DNA of 8,214 nucleotides from Anaerolineae bacterium (GTDB taxonomy: Bacteria > Chloroflexota > Anaerolineae > SpSt-313), in NCBI GenBank assembly GCA_023511475.1, contig JAIMBM010000111.1:1-8214 (forward strand). Direction: 5' to 3'. Each line of letters begins with the position of its first letter. Positions within the stretch are counted from its first letter, which is position 1. The notes under the pieces are model-generated. The model made no database searches. It was not told where the DNA came from and saw only the letters and a list, made by a program, of their open reading frames with translations. Both the position numbers and the translations under genes were made by a program. Positions 1 through 7,106 of the stretch are shown piece by piece.

Positions 1-1024
1 GGGCGCGCAGCTTCTCGAGCACCTGGGCTGTGTCTTCGGCCAGAGTCTCGACGTCGATGGGCTCTGTCATCAAGGCCAGCGTCTCCAGACGGGAATCGTC
101 GGCCCCGAGGTTCCCGAGCAGGTCTCTCAGCACCTCGTCCGTCACTGCTTCCTCCTCGGCCGCGTCTCGCTCTTCGGGCGAGACCTCGACGTGCACGAGC
201 GCCGCCGGCCGCTCTGGCGATGCCTCTGCCCTGGCTGTAGACGTCGCTGCCGCCCCGTCACCCGCCGCCCGCTCCTCGCTGGGGACGGGGAGGGGCGCTT
301 TGTCGGCAGTCTCGGCTGGTCCGGCATCGGCGGACGCCTGTTCTCGGCTGACGGGTCCCCGCAACCAGTGGGGTAGGCCGTCCGGGTCGGCCTCTGGCGT
401 CTCGACCTCAAGTTCCTCGGGCAACTCGACACACAGCCACCTTGCGGCGCGTGGTGCCGCGGCGAGCCCCAGCGCTGTCGCAAAGGGGAGAGCGGCCAGG
501 CTCGTGCTGAGCAGGATTGGCCGGCGGCTGAGTACCGATGACCAGAGGGACGGCTCCGCCGGCGGTATGCCCAGTGCCGACCGGAGCGCAGCGAGCTGCT
601 GCCGGATGGCTGGATCGGCCGTCTCTCTCTCCATCCGGCTGAGCAACTGCTGCAGGCGACGCGCGTCCCATCCCGCCAGGTCCTGCCGCGCCTGGGCAGC
701 GTTTCCCGAGCGGTAGTGCTCTGCGGCGACCAGCGCGACGTAGCGCGCCTGGCAGTCGGGTGTCAGCTCCCAGGGCCGGCTGTTCTCCCACTGTACGGGC
801 CACAGCCACCAGCCGATGGCCAGCCAGCCGAGAAGCAGGCCCACGCCGAAGGCGAGGCCGAGGGCGAGCCCGCTGAAGGCCACGACCCGGCGCCGCGCGC
901 GCGGCTTTCGCGAGTCAGGGGTTCCCGCGGCATTGAGCTCGGCGAGCAGGGCATCTACCCTGGCGTCCAGGTTCTGGTCCCGGGTCGTCCCGTCCAGCAT
1001 GACTTCAAGGTCTGGAGCGTCCAT
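1..1024 (-). CDS. Unrecognised two-segment membrane protein, 3' end cut by window edge
   Basis: This frame is open from an ATG at 1024 to base 1 (341 codons, no stop) and continues outside the window. The ATG follows the arlJ stop by seven bases, with GAGGTG just upstream, so it is the last gene seen of the archaellum operon and is probably translationally coupled to arlJ. The N-terminus is charged (residues 1-46, basic run about 39-46). A long hydrophobic stretch follows at about 47-75, ending in a Trp-rich segment (GWWLWPVQW). A helical region comes next (about 90-150), then a second hydrophobic segment (about 169-190), a Pro/Ala/Glu-rich linker (about 200-280) and an acidic helical C-terminal part. 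The pattern of membrane segment, Pro-Val-Gln-Trp, then Tyr-Val-Ala-Leu-Val-Ala resembles uncharacterised proteins I associate with Chloroflexota, but this is recollection only. It may be an accessory or anchoring part of the archaellum. Its function is unknown. Confidence 0.8.
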   Translation of the reverse strand, partial: MDAPDLEVMLDGTTRDQNLDARVDALLAELNAAGTPDSRKPRARRRVVAFSGLALGLAFGVGLLLGWLAIGWWLWPVQWENSRPWELTPDCQARYVALVAAEHYRSGNAAQARQDLAGWDARRLQQLLSRMERETADPAIRQQLAALRSALGIPPAEPSLWSSVLSRRPILLSTSLAALPFATALGLAAAPRAARWLCVELPEELEVETPEADPDGLPHWLRGPVSREQASADAGPAETADKAPLPVPSEERAAGDGAAATSTARAEASPERPAALVHVEVSPEERDAAEEEAVTDEVLRDLLGNLGADDSRLETLALMTEPIDVETLAEDTAQVLEKLRA

Positions 1025-1031
1025 GGTCACC

Positions 1032-2525
1032 TCAGCTGACCTTGAGGATGGCGTCAACCAGGGGTGGCGCCACCAGGAACGCGACCCCCGATAGAGCGAG
1101 CAGGATAGCCAGGTAGAAGGCGCCCTTGACAAAGTGGCCCCCATCGGCGGCCACGATGGCAAAGGCATTGATGATGCACAGCACGATGACCATCCCCTGC
1201 GTGAGGACTGCAAGGGGTCCCAGCATCGGGCTGCCGAAGCTGAGCACAGGCAGCTGCATCGATCCGAGGTTGATGCCCTCCTGCAGACGAGTGGCTGTCG
1301 CGATCACCTCCGAAAAGTTGTGTATAACCTCGAGGATGATCAGCATCAGAGCGCTCACGACAGCATGCATCATGATGGTCAGCCATGAGAAGGTCGAGGC
1401 CAGCACTTTGCGCCGCGCCCTGAGCATCACCCCCGTAGTGGCAAAGTCGCTGCAGAGCGCACCGACCATGTCGGCCTCGCCACCGAGCTCGATCGCGTCG
1501 TTGAAGATGCTGATGGTCTCGGCGATCAGTGTGCTGCCGGTGTCCAGCGCGAACTGATTCCAGCACAGGGCAGGCGGGACGGAGGCTTTGAGTCGCCAGT
1601 CGAGTCGCTGCATGTCGGGCTGGAGGTTGGGGAAAGAGTTGAGATCGATCTGGGTCAGGGCGTGGGAGAGCGTGGAGCTTGTGGATGTGACCACCGCCCC
1701 GAAGGACCGCAGGAATGGCCCGATCTCGGCGTCCTTCCTCTCGATCTCTCTGGTCGCTCTGAGGCCGATTACCCCGAGTGGAAGGAGGATGAGCCCGGCA
1801 AGGATCAGGAGCCATCCCGGCCCGACCCCGACGAGGCCCAGCAGGACCGTGGCTGCCAGAAGCGACGGCGGCAGTATCCGCATCAGACGGAGCACGAGGC
1901 GCTGCAGGGGCGGACCCTCGGGGGTGAAAACGGCCTCCGGCTCGCCGGGCGCGGCCCGCGAGATGATCCAGGCACCGCCTGCGATGGTCAGCACTGCCGT
2001 GGCCATCAGAACGATGGTCATCCCCGGCCCAAGGTCGTAGATCAGTGATGAGGTGAGGTTCACGATGATGATCAGCGATGCCGAGACCACCAGTGCGCCG
2101 TACGCGTCGATCCACTTGGTGAGCGAGGCCAGGTTGCGGTCGTACTCCTTCTCGTACGCGTCGCGCTGGACCTTGGCCTCCTGACTCAGAAAGCTGACCT
2201 CGGGATGCCCGGAGGACAGAGCATCGGCGAAGCGTAGCAGGAACGTCTTCATGGCCTCGGACCTTGTCCGCTGACCCACGGTGTTGCAGGCCGAGGGGTA
2301 GTTGTAGCCCAGCTTTTCGCACAGCAGGTGTATGCGCCTGAAGTACTCGCCCGGCGCCCGAGGGACTCTGGCGGCGAGCTGGAAGATGCGGCCTCGCGAT
2401 ATCCCCGCCGATGCCACGGCCGACATGTACGTCAGCTGATAGAAGAGATCAAAGGCCGTTGGGTCCCTAAAGGAGACCTTGCTTGCGGGCCTCGGTAACG
2501 ACCTTGAAGAGCTGATGGAAACCAC
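1032..2525 (-). CDS. arlJ: ArlJ (FlaJ), archaellum membrane platform protein
   Basis: ArlJ is the polytopic inner-membrane protein on which the ArlI ATPase acts to insert archaellins and drive rotation. It is the archaeal relative of the type II secretion F/GspF family. Family-like sequence starts with DLFYQLTYMSAVASAGISR (about residues 26-44). Hydrophobic segments lie at about 142-164, 169-189, 220-255 (probably two passes), 381-404, 437-460 and 469-490, with large cytosolic parts before and in the middle, as expected for the family. The start is uncertain. There is no ATG between the arlI stop and the Met of YMSA, which lies inside the conserved part. I chose the GTG at 2525, which has AGG five bases upstream, gives 497 residues and overlaps arlI by 59 bases. 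A rarer start codon nearer the arlI stop is possible. Its position after arlI is the standard archaellum order. Confidence 0.9.
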   Translation of the reverse strand: MVSISSSRSLPRPASKVSFRDPTAFDLFYQLTYMSAVASAGISRGRIFQLAARVPRAPGEYFRRIHLLCEKLGYNYPSACNTVGQRTRSEAMKTFLLRFADALSSGHPEVSFLSQEAKVQRDAYEKEYDRNLASLTKWIDAYGALVVSASLIIIVNLTSSLIYDLGPGMTIVLMATAVLTIAGGAWIISRAAPGEPEAVFTPEGPPLQRLVLRLMRILPPSLLAATVLLGLVGVGPGWLLILAGLILLPLGVIGLRATREIERKDAEIGPFLRSFGAVVTSTSSTLSHALTQIDLNSFPNLQPDMQRLDWRLKASVPPALCWNQFALDTGSTLIAETISIFNDAIELGGEADMVGALCSDFATTGVMLRARRKVLASTFSWLTIMMHAVVSALMLIILEVIHNFSEVIATATRLQEGINLGSMQLPVLSFGSPMLGPLAVLTQGMVIVLCIINAFAIVAADGGHFVKGAFYLAILLALSGVAFLVAPPLVDAILKVS

Positions 2526-4149
2526 TGATGCCTGCCTTCTTGTGCAACCGTTCCAGGATCCTGGCCCGCTTCTCGAGCTCCTGGTAGATCTCTCTCTTGC
2601 GGGCCTCGGGGAGGTTTCGCCGTTTGGCCAGCTTTTCCTCGAGCACGTAGCTGTTTCTGTTCCCCGGGAACTCGAAGGTATCATCTTCCGGGCGCCAGCG
2701 AAAGACAGTGATGAAGGAAAAGCTGTCGGAGCCGGCGTCATAGTCCACGATCTCGTTGATGCTGAGCACGCGGCGCACGATCTTGCCGTCGGGTCCTCGC
2801 ACTGCCGACTGAATGACGACCACGTCGAGGTTGTCGATGTAGGTCTTGGGCACGTTGATGGGGTTTCCGGTCAGCCGCTGGATGAGCTTTTGCACCGATG
2901 CGGCGTGAAAGGTCGCCATTACGCCGTGCCCGGTCTGCATCGCCTGGAAGGCGATGTTCCCCTCGATGCCCCGGATCTCTCCGATCAGGATGCGGTCCGG
3001 CCGCTGCCGCAGCGCTGCCTTCAGCAGCGCGAACATGTCGACCGAGCTGCTCTTCTCGCCACCGGCCATGTCGCGGACGACCTCGCGGAGCCAGTTCGCG
3101 TGCGGCACCTGCAGCTCGGGGGTGTCCTCGATGCTGACAACTTTGGCGTCGGGCAGAATAAAGCCGGTCAGCGCGTTCAGAAGTGTCGTCTTGCCGGAGG
3201 CGGTCTCGCCGCACACAAAGAGGTTCAGCCCCTCCTCAATGGCCATCCACAGGTACGCGGCCATGAGATAGGTGAGGCTGCCGAACCCCACAAGCTGTAC
3301 GATGCTAAGGGGCTCTTCGGCGAACTTGCGGATGGTAAAGTTGCTGCCGCGCTTGGCGATATCGCGGCCGTACACGATGTTGATGCGGGAGCCGTCCGGC
3401 AGCACGGCGTCCACGATGGGCATGCGCAGGGTCACCGGGCGCTTGATGCGCTCTCCCAGCCAGACGACAAACTCGTCCAGCTCGTCCAGAGTAGAGAAGA
3501 CGATGGAGGTCTTCAGGCTTCTGAAGATTTTGTGCTCGACAAAGACCGGACCCATGCCGCTGCAACTGATGTCCTCGATATAGGAGTCCAGAATGAGGGG
3601 CTCGAGGACGCCGAGGCCGACTTTGTCCCGCAGGGTCAGGTACCGCATGGCTTCGAGTTGCTCCGGGGAGACGTGAATTGCCGAGCCGTCGAGGGTGGGC
3701 TCTGTCGTGCAGATTCTGTCGAGGCACTGCAGGAACACCTGAGCGCGGTCCTCTGCCTCGGCCTGCCCGATCTCCTCGGCCCAGTCCAGCAGGTGCAGAT
3801 CGATCTCGGTCATCAGACCGTTGAGCACCACGGGCAGATCGGGGGTGATGGGGATGTAGTAGTTGCGCTCGCCTGTTGGGTCGGGGTAGATGTGGATGAA
3901 CAATCCCTGCTTGATCGGGTAGATCAGGTTGGGGGCGTGCAGCTTTTGCAGCGACCGGGAGAGCACGGGGTAGTATTCGGGTATGCCGATCTCCTCGATG
4001 GGCAGAGCCTGAAGGTAGGCCTTCAGGAAGGGTCGCTGCACGGCAGCGTCGCGGAGCGGCTTGGGGAACCGGGCGAGCGAGTTGCCCGGTGCCCCTCCGG
4101 CGAGGGATGTTATCCGGTCTATGGGAAACGGCAGACCATTCTCGGCCAT
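2467..4149 (-). CDS. arlI: ArlI (FlaI), archaellum assembly and rotation ATPase
   Basis: ArlI is a hexameric cytosolic ATPase of the secretion-type VirB11/PilT superfamily. It powers both archaellin insertion and filament rotation with ArlJ, and is regulated by ArlH. The 560-residue length is normal for the family. Visible motifs are the Asp box around SIEDTPEL (E341, D342), Walker A GETASGKT (314-321, Lys320), Walker B RILIGE (386-391, Glu391) and the His box TGHGVMATFHAAS (406-418, His408 and His415), so it should be active. The N-terminal domain (about 1-270) precedes the RecA-like C-terminal domain, and a basic helical tail (about 505-560) ends the protein. The ATG lies six bases after the arlH stop. 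Shine-Dalgarno pairing is weak here (AGGG ten bases away), which suggests translational coupling to arlH. Confidence 0.96.
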   Translation of the reverse strand: MAENGLPFPIDRITSLAGGAPGNSLARFPKPLRDAAVQRPFLKAYLQALPIEEIGIPEYYPVLSRSLQKLHAPNLIYPIKQGLFIHIYPDPTGERNYYIPITPDLPVVLNGLMTEIDLHLLDWAEEIGQAEAEDRAQVFLQCLDRICTTEPTLDGSAIHVSPEQLEAMRYLTLRDKVGLGVLEPLILDSYIEDISCSGMGPVFVEHKIFRSLKTSIVFSTLDELDEFVVWLGERIKRPVTLRMPIVDAVLPDGSRINIVYGRDIAKRGSNFTIRKFAEEPLSIVQLVGFGSLTYLMAAYLWMAIEEGLNLFVCGETASGKTTLLNALTGFILPDAKVVSIEDTPELQVPHANWLREVVRDMAGGEKSSSVDMFALLKAALRQRPDRILIGEIRGIEGNIAFQAMQTGHGVMATFHAASVQKLIQRLTGNPINVPKTYIDNLDVVVIQSAVRGPDGKIVRRVLSINEIVDYDAGSDSFSFITVFRWRPEDDTFEFPGNRNSYVLEEKLAKRRNLPEARKREIYQELEKRARILERLHKKAGISGFHQLFKVVTEARKQGLL

Positions 4150-4155
4150 AGTCTG

Positions 4156-5250
4156 CTAGCCCTGAGCTTTGCTGATCGGAATGATTCTCATGCCGAGCCC
4201 CGGCTCTATCTCAAAGCTGACGATGTTGCCCGTGTTCCGGCTCGCCCCTCGGACCTTGGCTACCTCCATCACCTTGATCAGCCGGTTTCCCGCCTCTTCC
4301 GTACGCAGGCTGAGGTGCGCGTCGCAGAGGGACGTGAGACGTACGAGCAGCTCGCCGGAGACGGCGTGCGAGTGCATGACACAGAGTGTAGTAGCGCCTT
4401 CGGAGCACAGACGTTTGCAGCCCTCAAAGAAGCTGACCACCTCCGGAGCCTGGGTCGAGAGTACGAAGGGTGTGAGCGCATCGACAACCACGATATCGCT
4501 GCCGCGTGCGCGCTCGCTCCGTATGGCAGCGAGCAATGTGGTGAGGTTGCTCCGCCTGGAACTGGCTACCTCCATGGGGATGACTCGGAGCCGGCGGAGC
4601 AGGATATAGTCCAGAACGTCGATGTTGAGGCTCTGCATCTGCCTCACCAGGCTCTTGACCGTGTTCTCGGTTGTAAAGTACGACAGGCGGTATCCCTCGC
4701 GCAGGGAGCCCCACACCATCTGCTGGGTCAGCACTGACTTGCCAGCGTGCGAGTGGCCATCGATGAGCGTCAGCGAGCCCAGCGGGATGCCACCGCCCAT
4801 CTTGGCATCGATCTCGGCGTTCCCGGTAGAGACGACGGCTCGCTCGTGCTGGGCCGCCCGCCAGGCGGCCTGTCGCTTCTCGAGCTCGTATCGCTCCAAT
4901 GCCCGTCGGATCGTGTGCCTGATCTCCGCTGCCTCTGCCAGCGGCTTCAGGAGATAGTCGAAGGCACCCTCCTGTACTGCACGGCGCCCGGCGTCGGCGC
5001 TCTCGGCGAGGGCCACGACCATGGCATCGTCGCCGCGGGCTCGCAGGAGGCGCAGCAGCTCGAGGCCCCCCATGCCGGGCATCTTGATGTCGGCAATGAC
5101 GATGTCTGCCCGCGCATCCGCGGTCTGCTTCAGGGCCTCCTGACCTGTGGCAACCGCAGTCACCTGGCAGTCCTCGCCCTGCAGGGTCTGCACCAGAGCC
5201 TGGCGGACGGCCTCGTCGTCATCAACGATCAGGAGCCGAAATGGGTCCAT
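4156..5250 (-). CDS. arlH: Response-regulator receiver domain fused to ArlH (FlaH)
   Basis: This is a two-domain, 364-residue protein. Residues 1-120 form a CheY-like receiver: acidic pair D10/D11 in LLIVDDDE, phospho-acceptor Asp54 in VIADIKMPG, Tyr99 and Lys102 in FDYLLKP. The position normally held by the switch Thr/Ser is Ala82 (VVALAES). A probable helix (about 108-137) leads into a KaiC/RecA-type ArlH domain with Walker A GHSHAGKS (165-172, Lys171), the ArlH-like stretch TTENTVKSLVRQMQSL (193-208) and a Walker B-like strand DIVVVDAL (252-259, Asp257). In archaea, ArlH is a separate ATP-binding protein of about 230 residues that docks on ArlI and controls motor assembly and switching, and the receiver protein CheY acts through CheF. 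Fusion suggests a direct phosphorylation input. The ATG at 5250 has AGAGG nine bases upstream and lies 33 bases after the preceding gene, the widest gap in this part of the operon. Confidence 0.94.
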   Translation of the reverse strand: MDPFRLLIVDDDEAVRQALVQTLQGEDCQVTAVATGQEALKQTADARADIVIADIKMPGMGGLELLRLLRARGDDAMVVALAESADAGRRAVQEGAFDYLLKPLAEAAEIRHTIRRALERYELEKRQAAWRAAQHERAVVSTGNAEIDAKMGGGIPLGSLTLIDGHSHAGKSVLTQQMVWGSLREGYRLSYFTTENTVKSLVRQMQSLNIDVLDYILLRRLRVIPMEVASSRRSNLTTLLAAIRSERARGSDIVVVDALTPFVLSTQAPEVVSFFEGCKRLCSEGATTLCVMHSHAVSGELLVRLTSLCDAHLSLRTEEAGNRLIKVMEVAKVRGASRNTGNIVSFEIEPGLGMRIIPISKAQG

Positions 5251-5283
5251 GTGTGCGAACCTCTGCGCGACAGAAGAACGGGA

Positions 5284-5814
5284 TCAACGCGCACTCAGGA
5301 TAGCGGACGCGCCCACGCCATTGGGTGCCGCAATGGCGGCCACGCCGCCCCCGGTGCCGAGCACCGGCGGGGAGACCGCGATGCGCACCACCATCTCCTC
5401 GCCGGGGTTCAGTATCCCGGGCTCCCGGACCTCGGGGCGCGCCTGTGCCGCGTCCTGGTAGATCCCCACTATCGTCCACTCGTTCTGGCCACGCGCAAGC
5501 GGACTCGCGTAGGGGTACCAGCGCGCCACCCATGTTGCCATGGCATCGTACTCGAGGACGATGTCCCATGTCTCGAGGTCGGCCAGCCTGGTGCTTCCGT
5601 CGTTTCTGATCGTAAGCTCTACCTCGTCCAGCGAGGGAAGGATGGCAGCTTCGACCAGCTGCAGGCTGGTCCTCGCCTGCTCCTGCATGCGCTGCTCGGT
5701 CGCTCGCCACGACTGCAATATCTCGTCCTGCGCCGACAGGTAGCCGTGCGCCAGGGTGAGCATGCCGAACAGGATCAGAGCGACGATGATCACGGCTGCG
5801 ATAGTCGTCTCCAC
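5284..5814 (-). CDS. arlF: ArlF-like archaellum stator protein
   Basis: This is a 176-residue protein with one N-terminal membrane segment (about residues 4-24), a charged helical stretch (about 28-50) and a beta-rich domain containing VELTIRNDGSTRL (about 65-77), the 'tethered beta strand then N-x-G' pattern of archaellum ArlF/ArlG extracytoplasmic domains. It ends near AAPNGVGASA, like the C-terminal motif of ArlF. ArlF and ArlG form the static ring outside the membrane that anchors the motor, in archaea to the S-layer. The helix after the membrane segment (EILQSWRATEQRM) looks more like ArlF than ArlG. The start is a GTG at 5814, four bases after the previous stop, with AGGTGA overlapping that stop. 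An upstream in-frame ATG (5901) would put a hydrophilic extension in front of the membrane segment and was not used. Assignment to F rather than G is by eye. Confidence 0.78.
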   Translation of the reverse strand: METTIAAVIIVALILFGMLTLAHGYLSAQDEILQSWRATEQRMQEQARTSLQLVEAAILPSLDEVELTIRNDGSTRLADLETWDIVLEYDAMATWVARWYPYASPLARGQNEWTIVGIYQDAAQARPEVREPGILNPGEEMVVRIAVSPPVLGTGGGVAAIAAPNGVGASAILSAR

Positions 5815-5818
5815 GGCG

Positions 5819-6295
5819 TCACCTGGAGGTGCTGAAGTAGAACTCGTCCGACACGCCACTGGGGGTGACCATCTTGAAGAAGTATCGCTCCCCCGGTGCA
5901 ATGCTATAGTCCACGTCGACCACGACCCTCAGGGTGGCCGTTGGTTCCCAGTAGGGCGCGTTTTCTACCGCGTACTCCCAGTGGGGGTCCCCGCTGCCAT
6001 AGGGAATCCGGGTGAATCTGCCCTCTGGCCCGAAGAACACGTCGCAGCGCTCCACGGCCTTGATGGGCACAGAGCCGACGTTCTTCACCCAGACCAGGGC
6101 GACGTCGACATAATCCGCGGACTTGCAGGCGTGGATCACCTCGATCTGGGAGCGCAGGCGCTCATCGATGCGAGATTTCATGCTCAGGACGGCACCGTTG
6201 CCCTGTACGATCGCCGGATAGGCGGCATTGAACACCAGCACGGCGGCGACCACGCTCGCCACAATCATGAGGATGGTGATAATCGCCTTGTCCAA
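5819..6295 (-). CDS. arlG: ArlG-like archaellum stator protein
   Basis: This is a protein of about 158 residues with an N-terminal membrane helix (about 4-24, AIITILMIVASVVAAV) followed by a soluble beta domain. The motif ERLRSQIEVIHA (45-56) and VALVWVKNVGSVPI (65-78) match the pattern of ArlG/ArlF, in which a strand with N-x-G follows a Q/D-I-x-I-I segment. The C-terminus YFFKMVTPSGVSDEFYF continues that fold. ArlG caps or binds ArlF in the archaeal stator complex. No ATG fits: the ATG of the open frame (6346) lies inside arlDE. The most likely start is TTG at 6295 (GGAG ten bases upstream, overlapping the arlDE stop). CTG at 6301 is the alternative. The TGA stop is four bases before the next gene. 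The F/G labels could be exchanged. Confidence 0.78.
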   Translation of the reverse strand: MDKAIITILMIVASVVAAVLVFNAAYPAIVQGNGAVLSMKSRIDERLRSQIEVIHACKSADYVDVALVWVKNVGSVPIKAVERCDVFFGPEGRFTRIPYGSGDPHWEYAVENAPYWEPTATLRVVVDVDYSIAPGERYFFKMVTPSGVSDEFYFSTSR

Positions 6296-6302
6296 GGTCA
6301 GT

Positions 6303-6890
6303 CTACTCCACGAGCCGGGCAGCGCCAGACATGTCGGCCGCGCCATCCAGGATATCGTTCAGCTCAGACAGCGTGTCGGCGATGGCCCGCAGCCCGACCG
6401 CCGTGGGCGCCGCCTGATCATCGCTGAGCGCGATGAGCTGCAAGAGCATATCCCTCACGCCGGGTGCAAGAAAGCCCCCCTGTGCACAGATCTCGATGGC
6501 CTTCGCCGTGCGTTCCCTGCCGATCCTCTCCACGCTCTCGCTCGCCCACTTCATCAGGCGAGTTACGAGAGGCCAATCAGCCCAGCGATCGATGGCAGGC
6601 TGGGGTGCTGGCGCCCCCGCGGCAGTAACCTCGCCCTCCGCTCCGTCCGGCTGGGTGCCGGCTGGTGCTGGCTCGCCCAACGTAACGCGCTGCAGGCCGA
6701 CAAACCCCGGCGCTCTTGGCGGCCTGCTGCCCCTGCCGGCGACCTCGGGTGGGCCGGACTCGTCTGCCCTAAGATCCGGATAGTAGTGGTTGAGGATTTG
6801 CTCCTGAATCTCCAGCAGAGTGCTATGGATCTGGCCCTTCAGGACGGCGATCTCACCTTCGAGGAGCTTGATTCTGTCTTCCAAAGCCAT
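6303..6890 (-). CDS. arlD: ArlD/E-family cytosolic archaellum protein with N-terminal coiled coil
   Basis: This 195-residue soluble protein has three parts. Residues 1-37 are a heptad-like helix (LEDRIKLLEGEIAVLKGQIH), typical of ArlC/D/E coiled coils. Residues 41-103 are a low-complexity Pro/Ala/Gly linker. Residues about 104-155 fit the ArlD/E domain: a W-x-x-x-W/L helix, then V-E-x-I/V-G-R-E, then a G-G/W-F/I-x-x-x-V-R-x-x-L turn (SESVERIGRE at 117-126; GGFLAPGVRDMLL at 138-150). In archaea these proteins form a cytosolic ring round the motor and receive the CheF signal. This is the only such gene here, so it may stand in for ArlC, D and E together. The start chosen is ATG 6890, with GAGGG six bases upstream. 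ATG 6896 is two codons earlier but its purine tract directly abuts the codon. The open frame reaches an ATG at 6992 through a GC-rich, non-coding-like leader. Confidence 0.82.
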   Translation of the reverse strand: MALEDRIKLLEGEIAVLKGQIHSTLLEIQEQILNHYYPDLRADESGPPEVAGRGSRPPRAPGFVGLQRVTLGEPAPAGTQPDGAEGEVTAAGAPAPQPAIDRWADWPLVTRLMKWASESVERIGRERTAKAIEICAQGGFLAPGVRDMLLQLIALSDDQAAPTAVGLRAIADTLSELNDILDGAADMSGAARLVE

Positions 6891-7034
6891 AACCATCCCT
6901 CGCTCAACTCGTGCCACGCACGGGCCCCGGGGGCTCGCGCACGGGCCGGGCGCCTGGGCCCGTATCGGGACCGTGGTTCGGCATAGAGCCATTGCCCGCC
7001 TGGCAGAGCCGCACCGGGCCGAGATGCCCGGGAG

Positions 7035-7065
7035 GGCTCAGCCGGGCTCACGGCCCGGCTGAGCC
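7035..7065 (-). terminator. 13-bp perfect hairpin after the archaellin gene
   Basis: The left arm GGCTCAGCCGGGC (7035-7047) and right arm GCCCGGCTGAGCC (7053-7065) are perfect complements around a five-base loop. The hairpin lies 41 bases after the arlB stop and 144 bases before the arlDE start. There is no T tract on either side, so it is not a textbook intrinsic terminator. It is better read as a partial terminator or an RNA 3'-end stabiliser that lets archaellin mRNA exceed motor mRNA. The structure is seen directly; the role is inferred. Confidence 0.6.
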
Positions 7066-7106
7066 ATACTAGACCTTGGGGAAGGTGACGGCCGACGAGG
7101 CACGGG

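Noticed and set aside
30..716. 228-codon plus-strand Ser/Ala/Arg-rich frame
   Set aside because: It is the antisense shadow of the membrane-protein gene at 1-1024. Its composition is low-complexity and it has no ribosome site or family signature.
408..809. 133-codon minus-strand frame inside the last gene
   Set aside because: It overlaps, in another frame, the longer frame that starts at the well-placed ATG 1024. Its Arg/Ala/Gly-rich product is typical of an out-of-frame reading.
2479..4737. 752-codon plus-strand open frame
   Set aside because: It lies antisense across arlI and part of arlH, both with full catalytic motifs. Long antisense frames are expected in GC-rich genes, and the translation (rich in His, Asp, Val, Gly and Leu) shows no recognisable domain.
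4156..5250. KaiC-like clock or generic two-component output ATPase instead of ArlH
   Set aside because: A single RecA-like domain, the TENTVKSLVRQMQSL stretch and direct linkage to arlI and arlJ favour ArlH.
4747..5835. 362-codon plus-strand frame
   Set aside because: It is antisense to the receiver part of arlH and to arlF. It is explained as a shadow of those genes and has no domain of its own.
6891..6992. N-terminal extension of the ArlD/E protein to ATG 6992
   Set aside because: The extension is Pro/Arg/Cys-rich and unlike the family. The coiled coil begins right after ATG 6890, which has its own ribosome site.
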